Part shown: positions 18,812 through 28,298 of the stretch, in pieces
How the letters are laid out: every line of letters begins with the position of its first letter
Numbering within the stretch: position 1 is the first letter of the stretch
Assembly (NCBI RefSeq): GCF_004339545.1
Contig: NZ_SMGD01000002.1
Span: 1 to 64,000, forward strand
Source: Celerinatantimonas diazotrophica
Lineage (GTDB): Bacteria; Pseudomonadota; Gammaproteobacteria; Enterobacterales; Celerinatantimonadaceae
DNA length: 64,000 bases
Direction: 5' to 3'
Translations under genes and position numbers: made by a program
The notes under the pieces: model-generated
Seen by the model: the letters and a program-made list of their open reading frames with translations, nothing else
What the model was told of the DNA's origin: nothing
The model's database searches: none

Positions 18812-19069
18812 TTAGAATTCAAATGTGTCGCGCATCATTGCTTCAAATTCGGTACAACCACCAATCGGTTGCTTGTCAACAAATACCTGAGGAACTGTTT
18901 TAACCTCTTTACCGACAGACTTAGACAAATCGGCTTTCGTGATCCCTTCGTCATGGATATCAACATAACGATAGTCAAAATCGCCATGGCGGTTGGTGAG
19001 CTGCTCAGCAAGTTGTTTTGCTCGAGTACAAAAAGGACAACCAGGACGACCAAAAATCACAACGTGCAT
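18812..19069 (-). CDS. grxC: Glutaredoxin 3
   Basis: An 85-aa thioredoxin-fold protein that reduces disulfides with glutathione in the cytoplasm. The active site is CPFC at residues 11-14 (CPYC in E. coli). The cis-Pro segment TVPQVFVDKQ and the GG of IGGCTEF, which bind glutathione, are present, plus an extra Cys in that last segment as in other GrxC proteins. AGGAG precedes the start. Usually found beside secB in enterics; here it is transcribed alone. Confidence 0.94.
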   Translation of the reverse strand: MHVVIFGRPGCPFCTRAKQLAEQLTNRHGDFDYRYVDIHDEGITKADLSKSVGKEVKTVPQVFVDKQPIGGCTEFEAMMRDTFEF

Positions 19070-19211
19070 TATGAACTCCTATTAATATATAAATCAATAT
19101 TTATGTAACTTTGTATTTACTATACCCTTTACGATGAACTGTTGATAATTGGATTTCTCTTGCTCATCTATTGACTACGCCTATAAATAATATAAGGACA
19201 AAAACGCAAAT

Positions 19212-19238
19212 AAAAACCCCCGATAATATATCGGGGGG
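19212..19238 (-). terminator. Terminator of the 40-residue protein gene
   Basis: On the minus strand CCCCCGATA-TAT-TATCGGGGG is followed by TTTTTA. It begins about nine bases after the small gene's stop, supporting a real short transcript. Confidence 0.85.
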
Positions 19239-19246
19239 TGGAAAAT

Positions 19247-19369
19247 TCAGGCTTTAGCCTGTTGTGGTTCAGGCTCTTCTGGCTGCTCATCAGGTGCTTT
19301 CACCGGAATACGAACAAAGAATCCCTGACCTGTCGCATAGCATCGATAATATTTTTTTGTCTCTTCCAT
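19247..19369 (-). CDS. Small protein (40 aa), unknown
   Basis: A 41-codon frame with a strong Shine-Dalgarno (GGAGG about ten bases before the ATG) and a perfect terminator right after the stop. The protein begins MEETKKYYRCYATGQGFF, which could form a small beta hairpin, and ends in a Pro/Glu/Gln-rich tail. There is no signal peptide and no membrane segment. No family is recognised. The upstream site at 19567 could control it. The gene-like signals on both sides make it likelier than most frames of this size. Confidence 0.65.
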   Translation of the reverse strand: MEETKKYYRCYATGQGFFVRIPVKAPDEQPEEPEPQQAKA

Positions 19370-19566
19370 AGTCTATGTTGCCTCCATTTTAATCGTGAAA
19401 TCCTTGAAAAAGGTTCATCTAGGGGCTTACAAAAAAAGATCCCAACGACACAACGGGTAAATAGACTATTGTTTAGTGAATATCACAGAGATAAACATAA
19501 AATGGCTGGTTTTGCTAAAAAATAACCAACCATTTTGACAGAATCACCTGAACCGGGCACGCAAGC

Positions 19567-19582
19567 CATGATTTAGATCATG
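19567..19582. promoter_or_regulatory. FNR/CRP-like palindrome
   Basis: CATGATTTAGATCATG has TGAT-N4-ATCA half-sites like an FNR box (TTGAT-N4-ATCAA), with the outer bases changed. It lies about 200 bp upstream of the 40-residue protein gene and downstream of the response regulator gene. A match of this quality can arise by chance. Confidence 0.25.
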
Positions 19583-19642
19583 ATATAAATATCTTTATGG
19601 CGAATCACCTCGCAGTGGAAATCGCTTCACGCCATATCGATA

Positions 19643-20269
19643 TTAAATGCTGTTATCCAATTCTCCAGCAACCATCAACATTCGCATCAGGTGAGCAAGG
19701 CTACGAGCTTTCATTTTCGACATAATCCGAGAGCGGTGAATTTCAACTGTCCCTTGGGCAATATTCAAATCAATTGCGATCACTTTATTCGCTTTCCCTT
19801 GAGCCACCAACTCCATAACTTCTTTCTCTCGTTTGGTTAACGATTCAATACGCTCGCAGATTTCCTGCTTCATCGTCAAATCAACTCGGTTTTGCTCATC
19901 CAGCTCAAGTGCTTTTTCAATCTTGCTCAGCAGGTCAAATTCACGAAATGGCTTTTCCATGAAATCAAAGGCACCACGTTGCATCGCCTCGACGGCCATG
20001 GTGATATCGCCATGACCGGTAATAAAGATGATCGGCATGATACAGCGCTGCTCATTCAGTCGTTCCTGAAGCATCATTCCTGACATTCCCGGCATACGAA
20101 TATCCAGTAATAGACAGCCATGAACATCTTGATAGGCTTCAAGAAATTCACTCGCATCAGCAAAACTCTGATAATCGTAGCCAACACTATCAACCATCAA
20201 TTCAATCATATCGCGAATCGATGGGTCATCATCGACAATATAAATTAGCGGTTTTGCTTCTTCATTCAT
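19643..20269 (-). CDS. FixJ/NarL-type response regulator
   Basis: A 208-aa two-component regulator. The receiver domain has acidic residues DDD at 13-15, the phospho-acceptor D56 (LLLDIRMPG) and the Lys of FMEKPF. A LuxR-type helix-turn-helix follows (about 140-200; LTKREKEVMELVAQGKANKV). The FixJ/TodR-like VAQGKANKVIAIDL with IAQGTVEIHRSRIM is typical of regulators paired with DctB/FixL-like kinases. The start at 20269 is chosen because AAAGG lies eight bases upstream; a GTG three codons earlier overlaps that site. The kinase gene ends 32 bases upstream, so the two form one operon. Confidence 0.9.
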   Translation of the reverse strand: MNEEAKPLIYIVDDDPSIRDMIELMVDSVGYDYQSFADASEFLEAYQDVHGCLLLDIRMPGMSGMMLQERLNEQRCIMPIIFITGHGDITMAVEAMQRGAFDFMEKPFREFDLLSKIEKALELDEQNRVDLTMKQEICERIESLTKREKEVMELVAQGKANKVIAIDLNIAQGTVEIHRSRIMSKMKARSLAHLMRMLMVAGELDNSI

Positions 20270-20300
20270 CTTTATCACCTTTATTATGGGCTATGACCCT

Positions 20301-21740
20301 TTATTCATGATTTTTTGCCGCAAGGGTGAGTTCAAAGCAAGCTCCCCCGTGAGAACAATTATAAGCAGTGAGCTGACCGTGATGCGCTTCCACAATCGCT
20401 CGACTAATCGCCAGTCCAATGCCCATGCCATCATCTTTGGTTGTTACAAATGGCGAGAACAATGTCTCCAAAACCTTGGCATCGATACCCGGACCGTTAT
20501 CCATCACCTGAATACAAACTTTATCCGCATCTTCAAGCGTTTGCGCTATGATTTTAATAATTCGATCACTACGTTGCTCTTTGAGTGCATCAATCGCATT
20601 ACGCAATAAATTTAACAAAACCTGCTGGATTTGGATCTTATCCACAAAAACTTCATCATTGTGCACTAAGGAAAGATCAAGATCGATCTCAATCGCGTAT
20701 TGCTCAGCACTATGGCGAATAATCAAGACTGTTTCTTCAAGCAAGGCACTGACTGTAATCAGTTCCTGAGTGGTTCGACGTGAGCGAACAAACTCCCGGG
20801 TCCGACGAATAATTTCAGAGGCGCGCAGCGCTTCATTAGATATTTTAGTTAATGTCTCATCGACTCGATCGAGTTTGTGTTGAGAGATAAACCGTTTGCT
20901 AACATCGGCATACCCCGTAATTGAGGCAAGTGGCTGATTTAGCTCATGCGCCAGCGAAGTCGCCATCTCACCCATCGTCACCTGCCGATCCATATGCGCC
21001 AGTTGCTGCTGCATCACCGCCCGCTGTTCACTTTCAGCCAGACGCTGACGATTTTCTAACTCGAGACACTCTGCCATGTCATTATAGGCATCGACTAAAT
21101 CGTCAAGTTCATCATTCTGCCGTTTTTTGCGCTGCAGCGTTAATGGCTGGCCGCTAAGATGCCCATCATCCCCACGGAGATAGGCTACTATCTGAATCAG
21201 ATACTGACCGAGTAAAATATGGAAAATAAACAACATAAACAAGACGACCATCGCAGCCTTGAAAATATTCGAGATCAATAGGGTTAACGCATAACGGACC
21301 AAATCTTGTTGGATCTGATGAGTATCGATGACAACCGTCAAAGCACCCAATTTTTTGCGCTTGCCATGATCGACATGCGGCAGAGGGAAATGATATAAAA
21401 AACTATCCTTCGGCGCAGGATGCCCTACGGCAAAGTATTGGCCATCAGCCAGCGATAACCGCACTTCCATAATAAACGGTAAGTTAATCATCCCGTTTAA
21501 CTGTAACTCGATAAGATCAGTGTTGTAGTCCCAAACACTTTCAGTTAACGCCGGAACCCAAGAATCTTGAATAATATCGGCAGACTGACGCACATTACTC
21601 ATATCTAAACGATATTGCAGATACAACTGAACGCCGGTCACGGTTAGAGTTAACAGTGAACTAAATAAAACAATGGCCATGACTAGCCGCCGGGCCAAGC
21701 GACTATCCCGAAAAGACCAACTTTTACGAGCCAAAAGCAA
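20301..21740 (-). CDS. DctB/FixL-type sensor histidine kinase
   Basis: A 479-aa membrane kinase. Membrane segments at about 18-38 and 152-176 flank a periplasmic sensor of some 110 residues, then a HAMP-like linker and coiled coil. H265 is in LAHELNQPLASITGY, a motif typical of this kinase class; the N-box is LNLLRNAIDAL, with MDNGPGID and GMGIGLAISRAI for ATP binding. The start is TTG (GGA about six bases upstream); a Met at residue 21 is an alternative. The cognate regulator follows directly. The signal is unknown. Confidence 0.88.
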   Translation of the reverse strand: MLLARKSWSFRDSRLARRLVMAIVLFSSLLTLTVTGVQLYLQYRLDMSNVRQSADIIQDSWVPALTESVWDYNTDLIELQLNGMINLPFIMEVRLSLADGQYFAVGHPAPKDSFLYHFPLPHVDHGKRKKLGALTVVIDTHQIQQDLVRYALTLLISNIFKAAMVVLFMLFIFHILLGQYLIQIVAYLRGDDGHLSGQPLTLQRKKRQNDELDDLVDAYNDMAECLELENRQRLAESEQRAVMQQQLAHMDRQVTMGEMATSLAHELNQPLASITGYADVSKRFISQHKLDRVDETLTKISNEALRASEIIRRTREFVRSRRTTQELITVSALLEETVLIIRHSAEQYAIEIDLDLSLVHNDEVFVDKIQIQQVLLNLLRNAIDALKEQRSDRIIKIIAQTLEDADKVCIQVMDNGPGIDAKVLETLFSPFVTTKDDGMGIGLAISRAIVEAHHGQLTAYNCSHGGACFELTLAAKNHE

Positions 21741-21845
21741 TTATTCCGTGTTATTGATTCAAAAACACTATCTTGCCAGAAGCCACCAAAGAATCCTATG
21801 ACTAAATAGCCATCAAAATATTACAGATATATTTACTTAGTGAGA

Positions 21846-22043
21846 TCACTTATGACGCTGGCGATTTTGGCAAGAGCGTGATGAATGGCGCATTTTAGAA
21901 ACATCCACTAATAGCCAGAGCAAAATGATAACCCCAGCAAACGGAGCACCAAACTGCAAATAAAGGTCCATCAAACCAGCAAAATAGCACAGGACAGGGA
22001 CAACACCCACTAAGACCAACAACAGTGCTATGTATGAGAACAT
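21846..22043 (-). CDS. Small membrane protein (65 aa), unknown
   Basis: Two hydrophobic segments (about 3-22 and 30-47) and a basic Ser/Arg-rich tail (MRHSSRSCQNRQRHK). AGGTG lies about nine bases before the ATG, a fair ribosome site. It is in the same direction as, and 105 bases upstream of, the sensor kinase gene, so it could be cotranscribed and act with it, but that is only positional inference. No family is recognised. Confidence 0.6.
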   Translation of the reverse strand: MFSYIALLLVLVGVVPVLCYFAGLMDLYLQFGAPFAGVIILLWLLVDVSKMRHSSRSCQNRQRHK

Positions 22044-22367
22044 CAGTTTATCACCTAAAAATCATTTATTTATTATAAACTTATTGGCTTTTATTAGCAA
22101 TTCATTCGCCCTAAAAAGCGTTGCATTTTCACACAATCTTCATAGAAATGCATTACTAATCGCAGATTTGCAGATAACGAGTATTTAAATTGATAATCTA
22201 TAAAAGAGTTAGTAACTTAACAGTATGACTTTAAATAAAGTTCTCACCTGAAGCGATGGTGTGGCACTAAAATAAAATCATGGTTTGTCCAATGCAGTGT
22301 TGTACGCATGGCACACCTTTAAAAAATGGCTAGTGTTAAAGCTAGCCTTAACCATTAGGACATCACT
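22044..22367. other. Intergenic region before pntA
   Basis: AT-rich, with divergent promoters expected for the small membrane protein gene and pntA. A small hairpin (GGCTAG pairing with CTAGCC) lies at 22328-22347, just upstream of the pntA ribosome site, and could affect its translation. No other structure is recognised. Confidence 0.4.
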
Positions 22368-23915
22368 ATGCAAATCGGAGTACTCAAAGAAAGCCGGGAA
22401 GGCGAATCTCGGGTCGGCGCAACTCCCAAAAGCGTCTTGCAACTGACCCAACTGGGATATGAAGTCATTGTCGAAAGTGGTGCTGGAGCACAAGCAAACT
22501 TTAACGATGAGGCCTATCAAAATGCCGGCGCAACGATCGGCGAGCGCCACAGCGTTTTATCTTGCGATATTATTCTAAAAGTTAATGCCCCAACTTATGA
22601 AGGCGATGACAGTGAGCTGGCATCAATGTCACCCAATACCACCGTCATCAGCTTTGTCTGGCCGAAACAAAATTCCCAATTGCTTGAACAGTGTCAGGCC
22701 AAATCGATTAATCTAATGGCCATGGATATGGTCCCTCGAATTTCACGGGCCCAATCTTTAGATGCTCGCAGCTCACTAGCCAACGTCGACGGCTATCGTT
22801 CTGTCATTGAAGCTGCCAACCACTTTGGCCGTTTCTTCACCGGGCAAATTACCGCCGCCGGGCGAATTCCACCCGCGAAGGTTCTCGTGATTGGAGCCGG
22901 GGTTGCCGGACTAGCCGCCATTGGTACAGCCAATAGCCTTGGCGCTCAAGTTCGTGCCTTTGATACGCGTCCAGAAGTAAAAGAACAAATTGCATCGATG
23001 GGCGCCGAATTTTTAACAGTCGATGTCAATGAGCTAGCTACCAGTGGTGATGGCTACGCTAAACAAATGAGTCAAGAATTTATCGATGCCGAAATGGCGC
23101 TGTTCCGCGAGCAAGCCGATGAAGTCGATATTATCATCACCACCGCACTGATCCCCGGTAAACCAGCGCCAAAACTTATTCTCAAGGATATGGTTGAGCG
23201 GATGCAACCGGGAAGCGTAATTGTTGACTTAGCTGCTGCCAATGGCGGTAACTGTGAACTAACTAAACCAGGTGAGATTGTCGTCGAACATGATGTCACC
23301 ATTATTGGTTTAACTGAGTTATCCAATCAGGTTCCTGCTCAAGCCAGTCAGCTCTATGCCACTAATCTAGTCAATTTACTTAAACTACTTACTCCAGAAA
23401 AAGATGGGCAGATGGTGATTGATTTTGAAGATGAAGTGATCCGGGGCGTCACCGCAGTGCGCGATGCTGAAATCACCTTCCCACCACCAGAAATTAAAGT
23501 CAGTGCCGCACCTAAGGCACAACCCAGTGATCCGGTTCCGCCACCAGAGCCTAAACCTTCCCGCCCTTGGCTCAAACCCGTTATAGCGACGGTCGGAGCA
23601 CTGCTATTTGGTTGGGTTGCCGCTAATGCACCGACTGAATTTGTCCAGCACTTTACCGTATTTATCTTAGCTTGCGTCGTCGGCTACTACGTGGTCTGGA
23701 ACGTCACTCATTCGCTACATACCCCATTGATGAGTGTTACCAATGCGATTTCGGGGATCATTATTATCGGCGCCTTCGTGCAAATGAAGGCCACCAGTAC
23801 CACCTTGATGCTAATTTTATCGACGCTTGCCGTATTAATTGCCAGCATCAATATTGTCGGTGGTTTTGCAGTTACCCAGCGGATGCTCAAAATGTTCCGC
23901 AAAGACGGCGAGTAA
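22368..23915 (+). CDS. pntA: NAD(P) transhydrogenase subunit alpha
   Basis: Proton-translocating transhydrogenase alpha subunit, 515 aa (E. coli 510), inner membrane. An N-terminal NAD(H)-binding domain I has the dinucleotide fold ([14 protein letters not shown]) and the [20 protein letters not shown] stretch; a Pro-rich linker (about 375-400) leads to four C-terminal membrane segments. With PntB it moves hydride from NADH to NADP+ driven by protons. The ATG follows AGGAC. pntB begins 13 bases after the stop. Confidence 0.96.
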   Translation: MQIGVLKESREGESRVGATPKSVLQLTQLGYEVIVESGAGAQANFNDEAYQNAGATIGERHSVLSCDIILKVNAPTYEGDDSELASMSPNTTVISFVWPKQNSQLLEQCQAKSINLMAMDMVPRISRAQSLDARSSLANVDGYRSVIEAANHFGRFFTGQITAAGRIPPAKVLVIGAGVAGLAAIGTANSLGAQVRAFDTRPEVKEQIASMGAEFLTVDVNELATSGDGYAKQMSQEFIDAEMALFREQADEVDIIITTALIPGKPAPKLILKDMVERMQPGSVIVDLAAANGGNCELTKPGEIVVEHDVTIIGLTELSNQVPAQASQLYATNLVNLLKLLTPEKDGQMVIDFEDEVIRGVTAVRDAEITFPPPEIKVSAAPKAQPSDPVPPPEPKPSRPWLKPVIATVGALLFGWVAANAPTEFVQHFTVFILACVVGYYVVWNVTHSLHTPLMSVTNAISGIIIIGAFVQMKATSTTLMLILSTLAVLIASINIVGGFAVTQRMLKMFRKDGE

Positions 23916-23928
23916 GGGAGGACTTATT

Positions 23929-25392
23929 ATGTCACATGGATTACTCATCGGTGCTTATCTGATTGCGGCGCTATTATTTATTGCCAGTCTTGCTGGTCTT
24001 AGCCAACAACATACCGCTCGGCGTGGCAACTTGTTCGGTATTATCGGCATGGCAATTGCCATTATTGCCACATTGTGCAGTGCCCAGGTTTCAGCGGGCG
24101 GCTGGCTGATCCTCATCGCCATTATCATCGGCGCTGCGATTGGGCTGCGTTTAGCCATGAAAGTTGAAATGACGCAAATGCCTGAGCTGGTCGCGATGTT
24201 ACACAGTTTTGTCGGACTAGCGGCAGTGCTAGTGGGTTTTGCCAGCGCCTTGGAACTGGGACATCATCTTGAGCAACTACAAATGGTGACCCATCAGTTA
24301 GACCAAGTTGCCAAGTTCTTAGGGAGTACCCAACAAACACAACAGGTTTTACATAGCGGTTCTAGTGCACTGATCATTCATCAGTGGGAAATATTTTTAG
24401 GTATTTTTATCGGCGCAGTCACCTTTACCGGGTCAATTGTCGCATTTGGTAAATTAAATGGACGGTTAAAAAGTGCCCCAAAATCACTGCCGGGTAAACA
24501 CTGGCTCAATCTGGCGATGCTGATTGTCTCATTGATCCTCGGGCTGGTGTACGTCAGTCACGGGAGCTTGCTGGCCCTATTGGTTATCATGCTCATCGCC
24601 TTTGTGTTTGGCTATCACTTAGTTAGTGCCATTGGTGGTGCTGACATGCCGGTGGTGGTCTCGATGCTCAACTCATACTCAGGCTGGGCTGCTGCTGCAT
24701 CCGGATTTATGTTAGGTAACGACCTTTTAATTATCACAGGAGCGTTGGTAGGTAGCTCTGGGGCAATTCTCTCTTACATTATGTGTAAAGCGATGAACCG
24801 CTCATTTGTCAGTGTGATTCTCGGTGGATTTGGTGTCGAAGGCGGCACAGTCAGTGATGCTGAGCAAGGCGAACACCGTGAAACAACCGCCAGTGAAGTT
24901 GCACAAATGCTGAGTGAAGCTCAGCGTGTTGTCATCGCACCGGGTTATGGGATGGCCGTAGCACAAGCGCAATATCCAGTAGCAGATATCACTCGCAAAC
25001 TGCGTGACAAAGGCGTGGATGTGCGATTTGCCATTCATCCAGTTGCCGGACGGTTACCGGGGCATATGAACGTGCTATTAGCTGAAGCGAAAGTTCCTTA
25101 CGATATTGTCTTTGAGATGGATGAAATCAACCCAGAATTTAGCCAAACAGATGTGGTTTTAGTGATTGGTGCCAATGATACTGTTAACCCGGCGGCAAAA
25201 CAGCCTGGCAGTCCGATTGCTGGCATGCCTGTTCTGGAAGTCTGGGAAGCTCGCCAAGTGGTGGTCTTTAAGCGGTCCATGGCAACCGGCTATGCGGGCG
25301 TGCAAAATCCGCTGTTCTTTAAAGAGAATACACAGATGTTGTTTGGCGATGCCAAAGATAGCGTCGAGCAAATTCTAAAAGCACTGAGTTAA
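23929..25392 (+). CDS. pntB: NAD(P) transhydrogenase subunit beta
   Basis: Beta subunit, 487 aa: about nine membrane segments, then the NADP(H)-binding domain III (from about 310) with [34 protein letters not shown] and [17 protein letters not shown] lies seven bases before ATG 23929, which starts [10 protein letters not shown] as in the family. It is about 25 residues longer than E. coli PntB because of a polar insert between the third and fourth segments (about residues 105-140, rich in Gln and Leu). Confidence 0.96.
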   Translation: MSHGLLIGAYLIAALLFIASLAGLSQQHTARRGNLFGIIGMAIAIIATLCSAQVSAGGWLILIAIIIGAAIGLRLAMKVEMTQMPELVAMLHSFVGLAAVLVGFASALELGHHLEQLQMVTHQLDQVAKFLGSTQQTQQVLHSGSSALIIHQWEIFLGIFIGAVTFTGSIVAFGKLNGRLKSAPKSLPGKHWLNLAMLIVSLILGLVYVSHGSLLALLVIMLIAFVFGYHLVSAIGGADMPVVVSMLNSYSGWAAAASGFMLGNDLLIITGALVGSSGAILSYIMCKAMNRSFVSVILGGFGVEGGTVSDAEQGEHRETTASEVAQMLSEAQRVVIAPGYGMAVAQAQYPVADITRKLRDKGVDVRFAIHPVAGRLPGHMNVLLAEAKVPYDIVFEMDEINPEFSQTDVVLVIGANDTVNPAAKQPGSPIAGMPVLEVWEARQVVVFKRSMATGYAGVQNPLFFKENTQMLFGDAKDSVEQILKALS

Positions 25393-25414
25393 CAACACTC
25401 AAAATTAGGCCAGT

Positions 25415-25472
25415 GCCCAAGTCAAATAGCGGAGCTGTTTACCACAACTCTTCGCTATCATCAGACTTGGGC
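25415..25472. terminator. Long imperfect hairpin after pntB
   Basis: GCCCAAGTC (25415-25423) pairs with GACTTGGGC (25464-25472), and the inner ATAGCG pairs with CGCTAT. TGTTTTAAAA follows on the plus strand. It probably ends the pntAB transcript. A further copy of the inner arm in the opposite sense (ATAGCGAAG, about 25487) allows an alternative fold. Confidence 0.55.
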
Positions 25473-25756
25473 ATGTTTTAAAAGGCATAGCGAAGTAGTT
25501 GGCCTTCAAAGAATGATCGAATAAATTCGTCTTATTGCGCTCACTGCTGCAGTTTACCTTCAACTCTTTCGACTCTCTAACGCTGGGAGTATTCATCCCC
25601 ATCAGTTTAGATATGGTAACCGGTAACTCGGCTAGTTTTTGCATCCCCACTGATGGACAACATCTGTGTGTCAGTAAGCAATCCTGAGCGGTTTTTAACA
25701 CTTGCTCATAAAATCACAGATGCGCAATAGCCGCGAACAATTCGTGTATAACATAA
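25473..25756. other. Intergenic stretch, no confident gene
   Basis: A 98-codon minus-strand frame covers most of this space but has no ribosome site, no recognised family and codons unlike its neighbours. The stretch is less AT-rich than typical spacers and might be the decayed remains of a gene or insertion sequence; I cannot name it. Confidence 0.3.
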
Positions 25757-25775
25757 AGCCCGCACTTGGCGGGCT
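25757..25775 (-). terminator. Terminator of mqo
   Basis: On the minus strand AGCCCGC-CAAGT-GCGGGCT is followed by TTATG. It begins about 28 bases after the mqo stop. Only a short T run follows. Confidence 0.75.
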
Positions 25776-25802
25776 TGGTATTACAAATAACAATCCAGTT
25801 TA

Positions 25803-27392
25803 TTACATACTTAAACTGCCAGTTCTGCGTTCACCTTCTTGCCACATTTTAATGGCATTTGGGATCGCTTCATCATCAAACTGCGCAGTTAGTTGCAAGA
25901 TCTTCCCAGTCAGCTGTAGCTCACGTTCATTGATCTTGGCATTGTCATTGAGTGACACGCCATAAGATGGGATCATTGTCTTAATCTTCGATTGCCAACG
26001 CTCGCTAGCAAATTGATCGGCGAAACAACGCTCCAGCAATTGCAACATAATTGCAGCCGAAGTGGATGCACCTGGAGATGCACCAAGTAGCGCACTTAAT
26101 GAACCTTTTTCATCACAAATCAGTTCAGTACCAAAGCGCAACTGTCCCGATTGACCGGGTTCTTTTTTAATGATTTGCACCCGTTGACCCGCCTGCCATA
26201 ACTTCCAATCTTCGGCTTTGGCCTGCGGGAAGAATTCTTTTAACGCCCGATAACGAGCATTATTACTTTGGCATAACTGCCCAATTAAATATCTGACCAG
26301 ATCAAAATTGCGTAGTCCGACCTGCACCATAGGGCTCAAATTCGATAAATTCAGCGACCCAAAGAGATCCCATAACGACCCACTTTTTAAGAACTTACTA
26401 GAAAAACTAGCAAATGGGCCAAACAGCAATAAGTGCTTACCATCAATCACACGGGTATCCAAATGCGGCACTGACATCGGCGGCGCACCAATGGCAGCCT
26501 TGCCATACACTTTAGCTTGATGCTGGCGTACTAATTCTTGATTATCCGTCACTAAAAATTGGCCACCAACCGGGAAGCCTCCATACTGACGAGCCTCCGG
26601 GATCCCCGATTTTTGTAATAACTTAAGTGATGCCCCACCCGCGCCAATAAAAACATGCTTAGCATAAATAGTACGGCGCTTGTGTTTATTGTGTCGTTCG
26701 GCAACCGTGACTTGCCAACCGTCATCGGTACGATTGAGTTCACAAACCTCATGCCCAAGGTTGAGTTTAAAACTGTCATGTTGCAGTAACATCTGCACCA
26801 TCTGTCGGGTCAGTGCCCCAAAGTTCACATCAGTTCCCAGAACCATCCGCGTGGCACCGACTGGCTGTGAAGGATCGCGCCCTTTCATCACGAGCGGAAG
26901 CCAGTTTTTGATCGTGTTATGATCTTCACTGTATTCCATTCCTTCAAATAAAGGACTGGTGGTCATAGCCAGATAGCGCTTGCGCAAAAATTGGACGTTT
27001 TTTTCACCCCACACAAAACTAAAATGAGGGACACTATTAATAAATGAATTCGGGTCGCTGATTAATCCAGACCGAACCAAATAGGCCCAAAACTGCCGAG
27101 AAAGTTGAAATTGCTCATCGATATTAATCGCTTTGGTGATATCAATCTCACCATTTTGATTTTCCGGAGTATAGTTCATCTCGGCTAATGCGGAATGGCC
27201 TGTTCCAGCATTATTCAAGCCGTTACTGCTTTCTTGCGCAACGCTATCGAGGCGCTCAAACAGTTCAATTTTCCAGTCCGGCTCTAGTTGACTTATAAAG
27301 GTACCCAGCGTTGCGCTCATAATGCCGCCACCGATCAGTACAACATCAACCCGATCTCGGCTGGGAGATTCAGAACTTGTAGAATTTGGCAT
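25803..27392 (-). CDS. mqo: Malate:quinone oxidoreductase
   Basis: Membrane-associated FAD enzyme oxidising malate to oxaloacetate with quinone as acceptor, 529 aa. The FAD-binding [14 protein letters not shown] lies near residue 18; later family blocks are [42 protein letters not shown] and [18 protein letters not shown]. It replaces or complements malate dehydrogenase in the citrate cycle. The start has no clear Shine-Dalgarno. It is transcribed alone, convergent to pntB. Confidence 0.95.
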   Translation of the reverse strand: MPNSTSSESPSRDRVDVVLIGGGIMSATLGTFISQLEPDWKIELFERLDSVAQESSNGLNNAGTGHSALAEMNYTPENQNGEIDITKAINIDEQFQLSRQFWAYLVRSGLISDPNSFINSVPHFSFVWGEKNVQFLRKRYLAMTTSPLFEGMEYSEDHNTIKNWLPLVMKGRDPSQPVGATRMVLGTDVNFGALTRQMVQMLLQHDSFKLNLGHEVCELNRTDDGWQVTVAERHNKHKRRTIYAKHVFIGAGGASLKLLQKSGIPEARQYGGFPVGGQFLVTDNQELVRQHQAKVYGKAAIGAPPMSVPHLDTRVIDGKHLLLFGPFASFSSKFLKSGSLWDLFGSLNLSNLSPMVQVGLRNFDLVRYLIGQLCQSNNARYRALKEFFPQAKAEDWKLWQAGQRVQIIKKEPGQSGQLRFGTELICDEKGSLSALLGASPGASTSAAIMLQLLERCFADQFASERWQSKIKTMIPSYGVSLNDNAKINERELQLTGKILQLTAQFDDEAIPNAIKMWQEGERRTGSLSM

Positions 27393-27756
27393 TTTATTGG
27401 TTCACTCAAAAATATTGCAGTCTCTTTGCATCGCCAAAACTAAGACGATCCACAAGAAAAATCCCGGTGGATCAGGCCTAACAATTAACTTAACGAGAAA
27501 CGTTGATAGTATGCTTTGGCATTAACACTCCAATCAGAATCGGAGCATCACATCATAAAGACACCGTTCTAAAGGTGTTGGATAATTGGTTAATATACCA
27601 CCATTAATAGATGGCTCAAGTATTGATTCATTTTCGATACACTTATAGTCAATCTTGTTGAGTGTTCTTGATCGTCCATATTATTGATAATTCTACACCT
27701 TCACGGAAAAAAATAATTTTTGATTAATTTTAGAGCAGGCCAAATGTGCATTAAAG
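27393..27756. other. Intergenic region upstream of mqo
   Basis: AT-rich spacer between divergent transcripts. The mqo promoter should lie here, but I could not choose a -35/-10 pair with confidence. No gene seen. Confidence 0.4.
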
Positions 27757-27778
27757 AAATGTGACACTCATCACATTT
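27757..27778. promoter_or_regulatory. Strong CRP-like binding site
   Basis: AAATGTGA-CACTCA-TCACATTT is a perfect 8-bp inverted repeat with the 6-base spacer of the CRP consensus. It is centred about 175 bp upstream of the 64-residue protein gene and about 375 bp upstream of mqo. A TATATA at 27852-27857 would put a plus-strand start about 96 bases downstream of the site centre, within the range CRP can activate from. Confidence 0.75.
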
Positions 27779-27941
27779 AACTATTCTTTATTCAAATCAA
27801 TCGATTACCCAATTAAGCCACTTTTCCTGAAATTTCAGTTCATCGATCCTTTATATAGCAAGGATCTGATCAATCACAATAATTTGTTTTTTAGCAAGCA
27901 TACAATGACTGCGTCATTTGATAATGATAAGGAGAACAACA

Positions 27942-28136
27942 ATGACCAAAGTGTATGATCTTTACCATAACGAGTTACAACCCGGTCAACGAGTCCTGAT
28001 TCGTGAAACAGGTGAAATCGATCAGATCGAGAAAATTAGTGCAGATAATCTCTCATCTTATGCCGCTGAGCATAATCAATGTGTGCAATTGAAACAGGGG
28101 GTTTGCGCTCCAATTGATATTGCCCGACTCGGTTAA
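27942..28136 (+). CDS. Small hypothetical protein (64 aa)
   Basis: A soluble 64-aa protein, no signal peptide, two Cys in the second half (NQCVQLKQGVCAPI). AAGGAG lies nine bases before ATG 27942, a strong ribosome site; a longer upstream reading frame has none. Predicted as mainly beta (PGQRVLIRETGEIDQIEKI). No family is recognised. The CRP-like site and a possible -10 upstream suggest carbon-source control. The next gene, recG, starts 162 bases later. Confidence 0.7.
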   Translation: MTKVYDLYHNELQPGQRVLIRETGEIDQIEKISADNLSSYAAEHNQCVQLKQGVCAPIDIARLG

Positions 28137-28298
28137 ACAACAAAGTATCTACGGCCAGAGCCTGCTGGTTCTGGCTGGCAAACCAGTTGTCACTTGAATC
28201 CACATCCATCTAGTTTACTGATTTTCCATCTTTATAGATAAAGCTGATTTTAATCAGCCAATTGCATATACTAATCTTAAATCCTGATCATATTTACA

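Noticed and set aside
19238-19525. A 95-codon plus-strand frame
   Set aside because: It runs antisense to the 40-residue gene and through its terminator, and has no ribosome site.
25415-25472. Integron attC site
   Set aside because: It is an imperfect palindrome of suitable length, but the RYYYAAC and GTTRRRY core boxes are missing and there is no cassette array.
25405-25701. A 98-codon minus-strand frame as a gene
   Set aside because: No ribosome site, no recognised family, and it overlaps the long hairpin after pntB; kept only as an unexplained stretch.
27761-27958. A 65-codon plus-strand frame starting inside the CRP-like site
   Set aside because: No ribosome site, AT-driven composition, and it overlaps the better-supported gene at 27942 in another frame.
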